From positions 682,001-746,000 of the forward strand of contig NZ_WWFG01000002.1 of assembly GCF_026127265.1 (NCBI RefSeq): a stretch of DNA of 64,000 bases. Reading direction: 5' to 3'. The stretch comes from Nostoc sp. KVJ3 (lineage in GTDB: Bacteria; Cyanobacteriota; Cyanobacteriia; Cyanobacteriales; Nostocaceae). The translations under genes were made by a program, and so were the position numbers. The notes below the pieces were generated by a model, which did no database searches, was not told the origin of the DNA, and saw nothing but the letters and a program-made list of their open reading frames with translations. Below, one piece after another: positions 42,438 through 50,705 of this stretch (the first letter of the stretch is position 1; every line of letters begins with the position of its first letter).

Positions 42438-43319
42438 ATGACTTCTAGTTTTCCAGAGCGCAGTCTAACTCGCGCTCCCATGTCTCAAAGGACACTGTTT
42501 AATACTGTAATGACCGTAATTGCATTTATCTGTGGAGTATTGGCACTTGTGCCTTTGCTAGCAGTGCTTTCTTACGTCATTATTCAAGGCTTTGGCAGCT
42601 TGAGTCCCAGCGTCTTTTTTGAACTGCCACCCAAAGCTCTACAAAAAGGGGGAGGCTTTGGTAATGCAATTTTAGGGACACTACTAATGGTAGGAATTGC
42701 TGCCCTAATTAGTATTCCGTTTGGTGTTTTAGCGGCGATTTACATCACAGAATTTAGCTCTGCCCAAGTAGCGAGATGGGTGCGTTTTGCGGCTAACGTC
42801 CTGAGTGGAGTCCCCTCAATTATTGCTGGGGTATTTGCCTATGGCATTGTGGTTTTGACACTGGTAAAATTAAACTTAGGCTCGTATTCTGCTCTGGGTG
42901 GAGGGTTTGCCTTGGCAATTTTGATGTTGCCAATCATTGTCCGAACCACTGATGAAGCCTTGCAGTTAGTATCGCAAGATTTGCGACAAGCATCTGTAGG
43001 GTTAGGAGCAACTAACTTTCAAACAGTGAGTCAAGTAGTTTTGCCAGCAGCTTTACCAACAATTGTAACTGGGGCAACGTTAGCGATCGCCAGAGCCTCT
43101 GGAGAAACCGCACCTTTACTATTTACCGCCCTGTTTTCCAATTTTTGGCCCGATAGCTTATTCCAGCCAACAGCTTCCCTTGCTGTTTTGGTTTACAAAT
43201 ATGCTATTTCCCCCTTTAAAAATTGGCAATCACTAGCTTGGGCAGCATCTTTAATCTTAGTATTGATGGTTCTGATTACAAGTATCATCGCTCGCTGGGC
43301 AACTCGCGAAAAAGCTTAG
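42438..43319 (+). CDS. pstA: Phosphate ABC transporter permease PstA
   Basis: A 293-residue membrane permease and the partner of PstC. Landmarks are FGNAILGTLLMVGIAALISI, VLSGVPSIIAGVFAYGIVVL and LRQASVGLGATNFQTVSQVV, the loop that contacts PstB. The ATG at 42438 gives a short polar N-terminus; an internal ATG at 42480 is a possible start. Confidence 0.95.
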   Translation: MTSSFPERSLTRAPMSQRTLFNTVMTVIAFICGVLALVPLLAVLSYVIIQGFGSLSPSVFFELPPKALQKGGGFGNAILGTLLMVGIAALISIPFGVLAAIYITEFSSAQVARWVRFAANVLSGVPSIIAGVFAYGIVVLTLVKLNLGSYSALGGGFALAILMLPIIVRTTDEALQLVSQDLRQASVGLGATNFQTVSQVVLPAALPTIVTGATLAIARASGETAPLLFTALFSNFWPDSLFQPTASLAVLVYKYAISPFKNWQSLAWAASLILVLMVLITSIIARWATREKA

Positions 43320-43369
43320 TCAAATAGATAGCGAATTTGGATCGCTAAAAATAATACTGCACTTAATTT

Positions 43370-44176
43370 ATGGCTACCAATACTAGCACAGTGAACGATA
43401 CTCAAACCGTTTTACGCACCGAAAACCTCAACATTTACTACGGTAACTTTTTAGCCTTACAGAATATTTGGCTAGATATACCGAAAAATCAGGTGACAGC
43501 CTTTATCGGCCCTTCTGGTTGTGGTAAAAGTACGTTGTTGCGATGCTACAACCGCCTCAATGACTTGATTGAGTCATTTCGGGCAGAAGGTAAAATATTA
43601 TTTTACGATAAAAACTTGTATGCATCCGACATCGATCCTGTAGAAGTGCGTCGGCGGATTGGGATGGTGTTTCAAAGACCAAACCCATTTCCCAAATCAA
43701 TTTATGACAATATCGCCTTTGGAGCCAAAATCAACGGCTACAAAGGTAATATGGACGAATTAGTAGAACGGAGTTTGCGCCAAGCGGCTTTGTGGGATGA
43801 AGTCAAAGATAAACTCCGACAAAGTGGTTCATCTTTATCTGGTGGACAACAACAGCGTTTATGTATTGCTAGAGCGATCGCAGTCCAACCGGAAATTATC
43901 TTAATGGATGAACCTTGCTCCGCTCTCGACCCTATTTCTACTTTGCGGGTTGAAGAACTAATTCACCAGCTAAAAGAGCAATATACCATCGTGATCGTTA
44001 CCCATAATATGCAGCAAGCAGCGCGGGTTTCTGATAAGACGGCCTTTTTTAATGTTAAAACTACAGATAAAGGAGGTCGTAACGGCTACATGGTAGAATA
44101 CGACGCAACAGAAGTAATTTTCAACAATCCTCAGCAACAAGATACCCAAGATTACGTTAGTGGCAGATTTGGATAA
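43370..44176 (+). CDS. pstB: Phosphate ABC transporter ATP-binding protein
   Basis: A 268-residue ABC ATPase that powers PstCA. Walker A is FIGPSGCGKSTLLRCYNRLN, the signature LSGGQQQRLCIARAIAV and Walker B IILMDEPCSALDPIST. The H-loop is IVIVTHNMQQAARVSD. NDLIESFRAEGKILFYDKNL is typical of PstB. It is the last gene of the operon; no phoU follows. Confidence 0.97.
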   Translation: MATNTSTVNDTQTVLRTENLNIYYGNFLALQNIWLDIPKNQVTAFIGPSGCGKSTLLRCYNRLNDLIESFRAEGKILFYDKNLYASDIDPVEVRRRIGMVFQRPNPFPKSIYDNIAFGAKINGYKGNMDELVERSLRQAALWDEVKDKLRQSGSSLSGGQQQRLCIARAIAVQPEIILMDEPCSALDPISTLRVEELIHQLKEQYTIVIVTHNMQQAARVSDKTAFFNVKTTDKGGRNGYMVEYDATEVIFNNPQQQDTQDYVSGRFG

Positions 44177-44526
44177 GTAGATATTTTAGATTGTTGATGT
44201 TAGAGCAATGAGGGATACTCGGAAATTAAAGCTGTGCGATATTCCTCTAGTTTTTTATTTGTTAATATAAGTGGGTAATTTTTTTAACGCAAAGGAACGC
44301 AAAGGTTAGCGCCAAGGAACGCAGAGTTAAGATTGAGCTAATTCGTTATGAATTAATGAAATGTTTTAGTACTGTCAACAAAAGTAATAATATAGCTCAT
44401 AAATATTTCTAAAGATAGATTGACATAATATTTATTTATTAAAAGTTTCCTTGGTTTGTAGGAAACTGGTTATAATTATTTTCCATCTCTATTTAGAGAG
44501 AGAATTCTCATATACACAGTATTTAT
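44177..44526. repeat. Spacer with ACGCAAAGG-type repeats
   Basis: No gene seen in 350 bases. At 44287-44328 three near-copies of AACGCAAAGG/AACGCAGAG occur, relatives of the CGCAGAG repeats at 8458 and 48909. Confidence 0.5.
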
Positions 44527-44721
44527 ATGGGGCGTGTTCGTTCTAAATCTGACCTGCCTACAAAAATCTGTCCGGTATGTCAACGTCCTTTCACATGGCG
44601 TAAAAAGTGGCAGGATTGCTGGGACGATGTGAAGTATTGCTCAGAACGTTGTCGTCGTCGCCGTTCTGAAGCTCAAAATGAAACTAACCGCAACACAGAC
44701 GCAAATAGCGCAATGGATTAA
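44527..44721 (+). CDS. DUF2256 domain protein
   Basis: A 64-residue small protein with KICPVCQRPFTWRKKWQDCW and VKYCSERCRRRR. The C-x2-C ... C-x3-C pattern of DUF2256 suggests a zinc ribbon. The tail is polar. Its TAA overlaps the next ATG (TAATG), coupling it to the asparaginase gene. The function is unknown. Confidence 0.88.
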   Translation: MGRVRSKSDLPTKICPVCQRPFTWRKKWQDCWDDVKYCSERCRRRRSEAQNETNRNTDANSAMD

Positions 44722-45674
44722 TGGAGTTACAGGTGCAACCTAAATTAATTATTCATGGAGGGGCTGGTAGTTCTCTCCACAGCAAAGGAGGATTGGAGAC
44801 AGTGCGCCGATCGCTCCATACAGTTATAGAAGAAGTCTATTCTCTGTTATTATCAGGAGCAACTGCTGCTGAGGCGGTAGTGCATGGTTGCCAAATGCTC
44901 GAAGACAACCCCCGCTTTAATGCTGGTACTGGTTCAGTCCTGCAATCTGATGGTCAAATCCGCATGAGTGCTTCCCTGATGGATGGCGCATTAAGGCGGT
45001 TTAGTGGTGTGATTAATATCTCGCGGGTAAAAAATCCCATTGAGTTAGCACAATTTTTACAAAACTCTCCAGATCGAGTTTTATCAGATTTCGGATCGGC
45101 TGAGTTGGCTAGGGAAATGCAACTTCCCAGCTATAACGCTTTAACTGATTTGCGGTTACAAGAGTGGATACAAGAACGCCAAGATAATTTTAAAAGCACA
45201 ATGGCTAACGTGGTAGCAGAGCCGGAAATCTTAGAAACCAGCAATGCCGGACGTGGAACCATTGGTGTGGTAGCTTTAGATGCATCTGGTAGCCTAGCTG
45301 CTGGTACTTCTACTGGTGGTAAGGGATTTGAGCGCATTGGCAGAGTAAGTGATTCGGCGATGCCAGCAGGTAATTATGCTACTAATAATGCTGGTGTAAG
45401 CTGTACTGGGATTGGGGAAGATATTATCGATGAGTGTTTAGCACCAAGGATTGTAGTGCGTGTCACTGATGGGATGTCACTGAAGGAGGCTATGCAAAGA
45501 TCCTTTGGGGAAGCACACCAGAACAAACGGGATTTGGGAGCGATCGCTTTAGATGTGAGTGGTGCGATCGCTTGGGGTAAAACCTGCGAAATCTTACTCG
45601 CCGCTTACCACGATGGTGATAAAATTGGTGACACCTTAGAATGGACTGACAACGAACTGATTGGCTATTGTTGA
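44721..45674 (+). CDS. Isoaspartyl peptidase / L-asparaginase (plant type)
   Basis: A 317-residue Ntn-hydrolase precursor. It opens LIIHGGAGSSLHSKGG. The self-cleavage site is in AGRGTIGVVALDASG, where the Thr after Gly becomes the N-terminal nucleophile of the beta chain at about residue 176. Oxyanion and binding loops are STGGKGFERIGRVSDSAMPA and NNAGVSCTGIGE. It hydrolyses isoaspartyl dipeptides and asparagine. In cyanobacteria such enzymes may help release Asp-Arg from cyanophycin, but that is inference. Confidence 0.93.
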   Translation: MELQVQPKLIIHGGAGSSLHSKGGLETVRRSLHTVIEEVYSLLLSGATAAEAVVHGCQMLEDNPRFNAGTGSVLQSDGQIRMSASLMDGALRRFSGVINISRVKNPIELAQFLQNSPDRVLSDFGSAELAREMQLPSYNALTDLRLQEWIQERQDNFKSTMANVVAEPEILETSNAGRGTIGVVALDASGSLAAGTSTGGKGFERIGRVSDSAMPAGNYATNNAGVSCTGIGEDIIDECLAPRIVVRVTDGMSLKEAMQRSFGEAHQNKRDLGAIALDVSGAIAWGKTCEILLAAYHDGDKIGDTLEWTDNELIGYC

Positions 45675-45798
45675 ATCAATTCCAGCGCCTCAGCTAAAGG
45701 CCACCTTAGCATTTCCATAAACTGGTACATAAAGTCTTGTCAATGTCAAGCTTAGGCTATTGTATTATATATAGCCTAACAATGTACTACAAGAGAAT

Positions 45799-46728
45799 AT
45801 GGACATGATGAAACATAAATTTTGGGCAAGCTATCTGCTTGCTGCTTTAGCATTTCTCCCCTTAGAACCTGTGATTAATACTCAGGTTTTGGCAACAGAG
45901 TTAGTTTCTCAACTGGCACAAGCCAAATCTGCTTACACCCAATATATGCAACTTGGCTATAATGAGACTAGACGGAGAAATTATCGAAAAGCTTTATTGA
46001 ATTTTCAGCAAGCAGAGCGAGCGCGTCCTGGAGATAGATATGCGACATCTGCAATTAGAAATGTTACAAGTTACATTCAACGTAGCAAAAATCGTATTGC
46101 CTTCGTCCCAAGTAGACCTGGTAGGGTAAGGTCAGCAGGAACACGAGGAGGTTGCTTTCAAACTGGAGAAGATATTATTCCTCTGACACCGACAGACAAA
46201 GAAGCTCAACGAACCACAGCAGAGCATCCCACATTCTTTTTTTACGTTCCCCAAACTTTTACAACAGTGCAAGCACTAGAATTTGTTTTGCGGGATGATG
46301 ATAGTACCGATCCAGATGCATTGTACAAGGGAACTTTTAAACCTGTTAAGCAAAATGGTATTGTTAGTATAAATTTACCTGCCGATCGGGCATCTCTACA
46401 AATCGGTAAAGGATACAATTGGACTTTTTCAATGATTTGCGATGTGAGTAACCGCGATAAAGACTCTTATGTAAAAGGTACAATAGTGCGATCGCAAGAT
46501 GAAAATCTATCTCTTCAGCTAAACCAACCAAGTACAGACTTGGATCGTGCAGTTTTATTTGCAACGGCTGGATTTTGGGAAGATTCTCTGAGAACTTTAG
46601 CTAATTTACGCCGTCAGCGTCCTAACGATCCTGAAGTTCAGAAATATTGGGAAGATTTGTTAAATTCAGTAGAGATTAAAGAAGTTGTAAACAAGCCTTT
46701 ATTGCCCTGTTGTACTGTTCAGCAATAA
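45799..46728 (+). CDS. DUF928 domain protein with TPR-like repeats, exported
   Basis: A 309-residue protein with a hydrophobic start that looks like a signal peptide (SYLLAALAFLPLEPVINTQV, cleavage perhaps after VLA). A TPR-like pair follows (GYNETRRRNYRKALLNFQQA). The DUF928 domain lies at about 105-250: RSAGTRGGCF, PLTPTDKEAQRTTAEHPTFF and GYNWTFSMICDV. It closes with a second helical repeat (WEDSLRTLANLRRQRPNDPE). It is probably periplasmic. DUF928 proteins in cyanobacteria are often linked to CHASE2 or secretion-type genes, but none is adjacent here. The start may be the ATG at 45799, 45805 or 45808. Confidence 0.8.
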   Translation: MDMMKHKFWASYLLAALAFLPLEPVINTQVLATELVSQLAQAKSAYTQYMQLGYNETRRRNYRKALLNFQQAERARPGDRYATSAIRNVTSYIQRSKNRIAFVPSRPGRVRSAGTRGGCFQTGEDIIPLTPTDKEAQRTTAEHPTFFFYVPQTFTTVQALEFVLRDDDSTDPDALYKGTFKPVKQNGIVSINLPADRASLQIGKGYNWTFSMICDVSNRDKDSYVKGTIVRSQDENLSLQLNQPSTDLDRAVLFATAGFWEDSLRTLANLRRQRPNDPEVQKYWEDLLNSVEIKEVVNKPLLPCCTVQQ

Positions 46729-46743
46729 ATTAAAAATTATTTA

Positions 46744-46775
46744 AAAACCCGGTTTTGATAGAGAAGCCGGGTTTT
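46744..46775 (+). terminator. Rho-independent terminator after the DUF928 gene
   Basis: AAAACCCGG pairs with CCGGGTTTT around a 14-base loop, ending in TTTTC, 15 bp after the stop. Confidence 0.8.
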
Positions 46776-46820
46776 CAACTGTGCTTTTAATCATAATTTG
46801 GTAAAAATCCTAAACCATAT

Positions 46821-46911
46821 AGGACTTACGCAAAACCACAGGCGGTAGGGGCAATTCATGAATTGCCCCTACCGGAAACTCAAGGTTTGGGCTATTTTTT
46901 GCGTAAGTCCT
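46821..46911. repeat. MITE-like element with nested palindrome
   Basis: Outer inverted repeats AGGACTTACGCAAAA (46821-46835) and TTTTTTGCGTAAGTCCT (46895-46911) enclose a perfect 30-bp palindrome at 46844-46873 (GGTAGGGGCAATTCA and its complement). There is no coding capacity. AGGACTTACGCAAAA ends are, to my knowledge, frequent in Nostoc genomes. Confidence 0.75.
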
Positions 46912-47462
46912 GTTTTGATGTACTGCGATCGCTAACATTTAGTTTGCAATACTTAATATTAGATTATCTAATAATTAGTTTTTCATGATATTGTGTTGGT
47001 CAGTACATATTTTTTTGTATGCATCGTGTAGACTCTATTTGCGGAGTAAGATTGCTACATAAATTTATGGTAATTCGAGCGCCAAGCAGCAGCAACCCTA
47101 GTTTTGCTCTGGTATTAACCTGACTTACAGTTTGGTTATTTGATTCCATGTAGAGCAACTGAAGCGTAAATTTAGTTGTTTTTAAAGCATTTCATTATTA
47201 CATTTCAGTATTGAGTTAGCAGTAAATGCTAGCCAAAAGCTTTGTATGGAAAGGATTTTATCAATCTGCCATCTGAGTATTTTTTGTGCTGGAGGTCAGC
47301 ATTTGAAAGCAAACATATTGTTGTGTACTCATCAGACACTCGTAGCCATGAGGGTTTGCCAAACAGTTAGAAATTAGCCAAGCGATCGCACGCTGATATT
47401 ACATAAAAAGCCATTTAGCTATACGCAAATCAGCAATCACACTATAGAAAAGAAAAAAGCTT
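46912..47462. other. Long upstream region of the monooxygenase cluster, no gene seen
   Basis: About 550 non-coding bases with AT-rich stretches and a HIP1-like CAAGCGATCGCACG at 47380. It precedes the first gene of the accessory cluster, so promoter and regulator sites are expected, but I could not assign any. Confidence 0.4.
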
Positions 47463-48827
47463 ATGAGTACAACACGCAAGTTTCGTTTAGGTGCATTCAT
47501 TCAAGCCACCGGTCATCATGTATCCTCTTGGCGACACCCTGATGCACAAGCAGATGCTGGATTGAATTTCGAGCATTATAAGGAAATTACCCAGACTGCC
47601 CAACGCGGCTTGTTCGATGCAGTTTTTCTTGCAGATAGCCCAGGAGTCTGGGGTGGCTCTCCAGAAACTCAGTATCGCAACGGTAAAATCGCCCATTTCG
47701 AGCCAGTCACTCTCTTTTCGGCTTTATCCTCCGTTACCCAAAATATCGGCTTTATTTCTACCGCCTCGACTACTTATGAGGAACCCTACACCTTAGCGCG
47801 AAAGTTTGCCTCTTTAGACTACTTGAGTAACGGCCGCGCGGGCTGGAATGTAGTCACTACAGGCAATGAGAATGCTGCACTTAATTTTGGACTTGAGCAT
47901 CACCCAGAACATAGCCAGCGTTATGAACGCGCCGAAGAGTTTGTGGAAGTGGTGAAAGGACTGTGGGATAGTTGGGAAGACGATGCTTTCATCCGTAACA
48001 AAGAATCTGGTGTCTATTTCGACCCAGATAAACTGCATACACTCAACCACAAGGGCAAATATTTTTCTGTTAAAGGCCCTTTAAACGTCGGTCGTCCACC
48101 CCAAGGCTACCCCGTAATTGTTCAAGCCGGAGCCTCCGAATCGGGACGGGACTTGGCTGCACGCACCGCCGAGGTGATTTTCACCGCCAATCAAACCCTA
48201 GCTGATGCCCAAGAATTTTATGCTGATGTCAAAGGAAGACTAGCACAATATGGGCGATCGCCAGATGACCTAAAAATTATGCCTGGTGCTTTCCCAATCA
48301 TTGGCCGTACTGAAGAAGAAGCTCAAGAGAAGTACGAATTCCTGCAATCGCTGATTCATCCTGATGTCGCCTGGGGGATTTTAAAGAACTATTACAAAGG
48401 TGTCGATCTGTCAAAATATTCTTTAGATGATCTGGCTCCTGAACTACCCAGCGACACCAACACAAATAAGAGTCGTCTTAAACTAGTTAGAGATTTGGCG
48501 ACTCGTAACACTCTCACACTGCGCCAGTTGTATCTCTCTCTTGCCACTGCACGAGGACATCGCACCATACTTGGTACTCCCGAAACCATTGCCGACCAGC
48601 TAGAAGAATGGTTCAGCAACGGTGCAGCAGATGGCTTTAATATCATGCCGCCCATTCTGCCTACAGGGTTGGATGAATTCATTAACCTAGTCGTTCCCAT
48701 CTTACAAAAACGCGGATTGTTCCGTACCGAATACGAGGGTAGTACCTTGCGTGAAAATCTGGGATTGCGTCGTCCGGTGAATCGTTTTGCTGCAAAACAG
48801 GTGGATAAGAGTCTTGTGTTGGCGTAA
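47463..48827 (+). CDS. LLM-class flavin-dependent monooxygenase (NtaA/SnaA/DszA group)
   Basis: A 454-residue bacterial-luciferase-fold oxygenase that would use FMNH2 from a separate reductase. Group features are FIQATGHHVSSWRHPDAQAD, FDAVFLADSPGVWGG, SNGRAGWNVVTTGNENAALN, the FSVKGPLNVGRPPQGYPVIV region and AASGRDLAA-like QAGASESGRDLAARTAEVIF. Relatives open nitrilotriacetate, sulfone or methyl-ketone-like substrates; the substrate here is unknown. It starts a same-strand cluster of six genes. It ends in KQVDKSLVLA, a tail almost shared with the next, unrelated enzyme. Confidence 0.92.
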   Translation: MSTTRKFRLGAFIQATGHHVSSWRHPDAQADAGLNFEHYKEITQTAQRGLFDAVFLADSPGVWGGSPETQYRNGKIAHFEPVTLFSALSSVTQNIGFISTASTTYEEPYTLARKFASLDYLSNGRAGWNVVTTGNENAALNFGLEHHPEHSQRYERAEEFVEVVKGLWDSWEDDAFIRNKESGVYFDPDKLHTLNHKGKYFSVKGPLNVGRPPQGYPVIVQAGASESGRDLAARTAEVIFTANQTLADAQEFYADVKGRLAQYGRSPDDLKIMPGAFPIIGRTEEEAQEKYEFLQSLIHPDVAWGILKNYYKGVDLSKYSLDDLAPELPSDTNTNKSRLKLVRDLATRNTLTLRQLYLSLATARGHRTILGTPETIADQLEEWFSNGAADGFNIMPPILPTGLDEFINLVVPILQKRGLFRTEYEGSTLRENLGLRRPVNRFAAKQVDKSLVLA

Positions 48828-49067
48828 ATAAATTTTTTGCAAATGCTTAAACCATACCTTTTAAACCGCACTTTCTGTAGATCGCCGCCTTACAGAACCC
48901 GGAATCGAACCGCAGAGGACGCAGAGAAGCCAGTGCGTTGGGCGGGTTCCCCGACTTGTAGCAACTTGCGCGACACGGAGAAATAAGAGTTTCAGAGAGT
49001 TCTTGCGTAAGTCTTAAGACACTAACCAACAGATAGAAAAACCTTGTAATTTTTTAAAGGAAAAAAC
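48828..49067. repeat. Mosaic of interspersed repeats inside the cluster
   Basis: The CGAACCGCAGAGGACGCAGA repeat at 48906-48925 is followed by GCCAGTGCGTTGGGCGGGTT and CCCCGACTTGTAGCAACTTG, both of known Nostoc repeat style. There is no gene. An AAAGGAAAAAAC ribosome-binding site precedes the amidohydrolase ATG. Confidence 0.5.
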
Positions 49068-50606
49068 ATGACTGAATATAGCCGCTTAAAGACCTCACGC
49101 TCCGCCGCAATTAGAGCAACCCTTGATTATCCAGTAATTGACACCGACGTTCACACTAATGATTTTACCCCAGCTTTTGAGGATTACATTGCCAAGTACG
49201 GCGGCGTGAAACTCGTAGACGAATTACGTAAAACCGAAGCTTCCCGTCTTAATTCCAAAAGTAATGGTAAAGACTGGTATCAACAAACCCCTGAAGAACG
49301 TCAATACAACCGCACCATCCGATCGCCTTGGTGGGCTAGAGTTACTAAAAATACATTGGATCTCGCTACTTACACCCTCCCCGGACTCCTCTATGAACGT
49401 CAAGCGGAGCAAGGGTCAGACTATTCAGTACTGTTTCCGAATAATGTCTTAGCACCGGCTGGAGCCAGCGCAGAGAATCGGCAAGCACTGCAACGCGCGG
49501 TCAATCACTATCATGCTGATATCTACCGGAAATATAGCGATCGCCTGACACCGGTAGCTGGTATCCCATTAACTACTCCCGAAGAAGGCATTGAGGAGCT
49601 AGAGTTTGCAGTAAAAACACTCGGCTTAAAAGTAATTAATATTACTGGCGGGGTAAAACGTCCGATTAAAGCGATCGCTGATAAATATCCAGCCGATAAA
49701 TTCCCCGAAATCGCCAAATATGCCTCTTATATCGACTTCTACGGACTAGATAGTGAATACGACTACGATCCCTTCTGGGCGAAAGTTGTGGAATTAGGCG
49801 TACCCGTCACCACCCATTACGGCAGTCAGGGTTGGACTGGACGTTCCTCCATCAGTAACTACATGAATAACCATATCGGTCACTTTGCCGATGGTTCGGA
49901 AGCCTTTGCGAAAGCGTTGTTCTTTGGTGGTGTTACCAAGCGTTTTCCACAGTTGCGTGTAGCGATGCTGGAAGGTGGCGCAGATTGGGGTGCCCGCGTC
50001 TACATTCATTTGGTAGATCGTTTCTCTAAACGTAATGTCAAAGCACTGGAAAACTACAATCCAGCGTTGACAAATGCCGATGAGCTATTTGAGATATTTG
50101 AGCAATACGGTGCAGAAGTTACTCAAGGGCATTCCCTAGATAAGGATGAATTGACTAAGACTGTACTGGGAGCTTCATTCAGCCGTCATAGCCGTGCGCC
50201 AATTGGTAGCGAATTGGACGATTTTGCCGCAGCAGGGATTGAAACAATTGAGGATATTCGCGATCGCTGGGTGAACAGTTTCTTCTTTGGTTCCGAGTCC
50301 GACGATCGCACCATCGCTACGGCATTTAATGACAAAGCCAATCCTTTGGGAGTCAAGATCAACGCCATCTATTCCTCCGATGTTGGTCACTGGGATGTGC
50401 CAGATTTGACTTCCCCCTTGGCTGAAAGCTGGGATTTGGTTCAAGAAGGCGTTATTTCTGAAGCCGACTTTAAATCTTATGTATTCGCTAATCCCTACAA
50501 GTTTTACACCCAAGCTAACCCCGAATTCTTTAAGGGTACTGCGATCGAATCCAAGGTAAATAACACCGAATTTAACCAAGTAGATAAGAGTCTGGTGGTG
50601 GCGTAA
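49068..50606 (+). CDS. Amidohydrolase-2 family metal-dependent hydrolase
   Basis: A 512-residue TIM-barrel hydrolase. The N-terminal DYPVIDTDVHTNDFTP supplies the first metal-site residues, VTTHYGSQGW a later His, MLEGGADWGARVYIHLVDRF another and IYSSDVGHWDVPD the catalytic Asp. These belong to the ACMSD/amidohydrolase-2 group of hydrolases and decarboxylases. The substrate is unknown; it may act on the product of the LLM oxygenase. The C-terminus FNQVDKSLVVA matches the tail of that oxygenase in eight of nine residues, with 26 of 30 DNA bases the same, although the folds are unrelated. Confidence 0.88.
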   Translation: MTEYSRLKTSRSAAIRATLDYPVIDTDVHTNDFTPAFEDYIAKYGGVKLVDELRKTEASRLNSKSNGKDWYQQTPEERQYNRTIRSPWWARVTKNTLDLATYTLPGLLYERQAEQGSDYSVLFPNNVLAPAGASAENRQALQRAVNHYHADIYRKYSDRLTPVAGIPLTTPEEGIEELEFAVKTLGLKVINITGGVKRPIKAIADKYPADKFPEIAKYASYIDFYGLDSEYDYDPFWAKVVELGVPVTTHYGSQGWTGRSSISNYMNNHIGHFADGSEAFAKALFFGGVTKRFPQLRVAMLEGGADWGARVYIHLVDRFSKRNVKALENYNPALTNADELFEIFEQYGAEVTQGHSLDKDELTKTVLGASFSRHSRAPIGSELDDFAAAGIETIEDIRDRWVNSFFFGSESDDRTIATAFNDKANPLGVKINAIYSSDVGHWDVPDLTSPLAESWDLVQEGVISEADFKSYVFANPYKFYTQANPEFFKGTAIESKVNNTEFNQVDKSLVVA

Positions 50607-50705
50607 AAGGTGAGAAGAGGGAGTGGGGGGAGATGAGGGAGAAAAATGAAAATTATTCCTCTTTGTCCCCCTCATCTTCATAGCATTTCAGCCTGGGAGA
50701 TCGAT

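Noticed and set aside
48888..48915. tRNA T-arm-like GGTTCGATTCCGGG on the minus strand
   Set aside because: No acceptor, D or anticodon arms could be folded around it, and it overlaps a known CGCAGAG-type repeat.
50175..50681. Minus-strand open frame of 168 codons antisense to the amidohydrolase and FAD genes
   Set aside because: No family features; the + strand genes have clear domains throughout.
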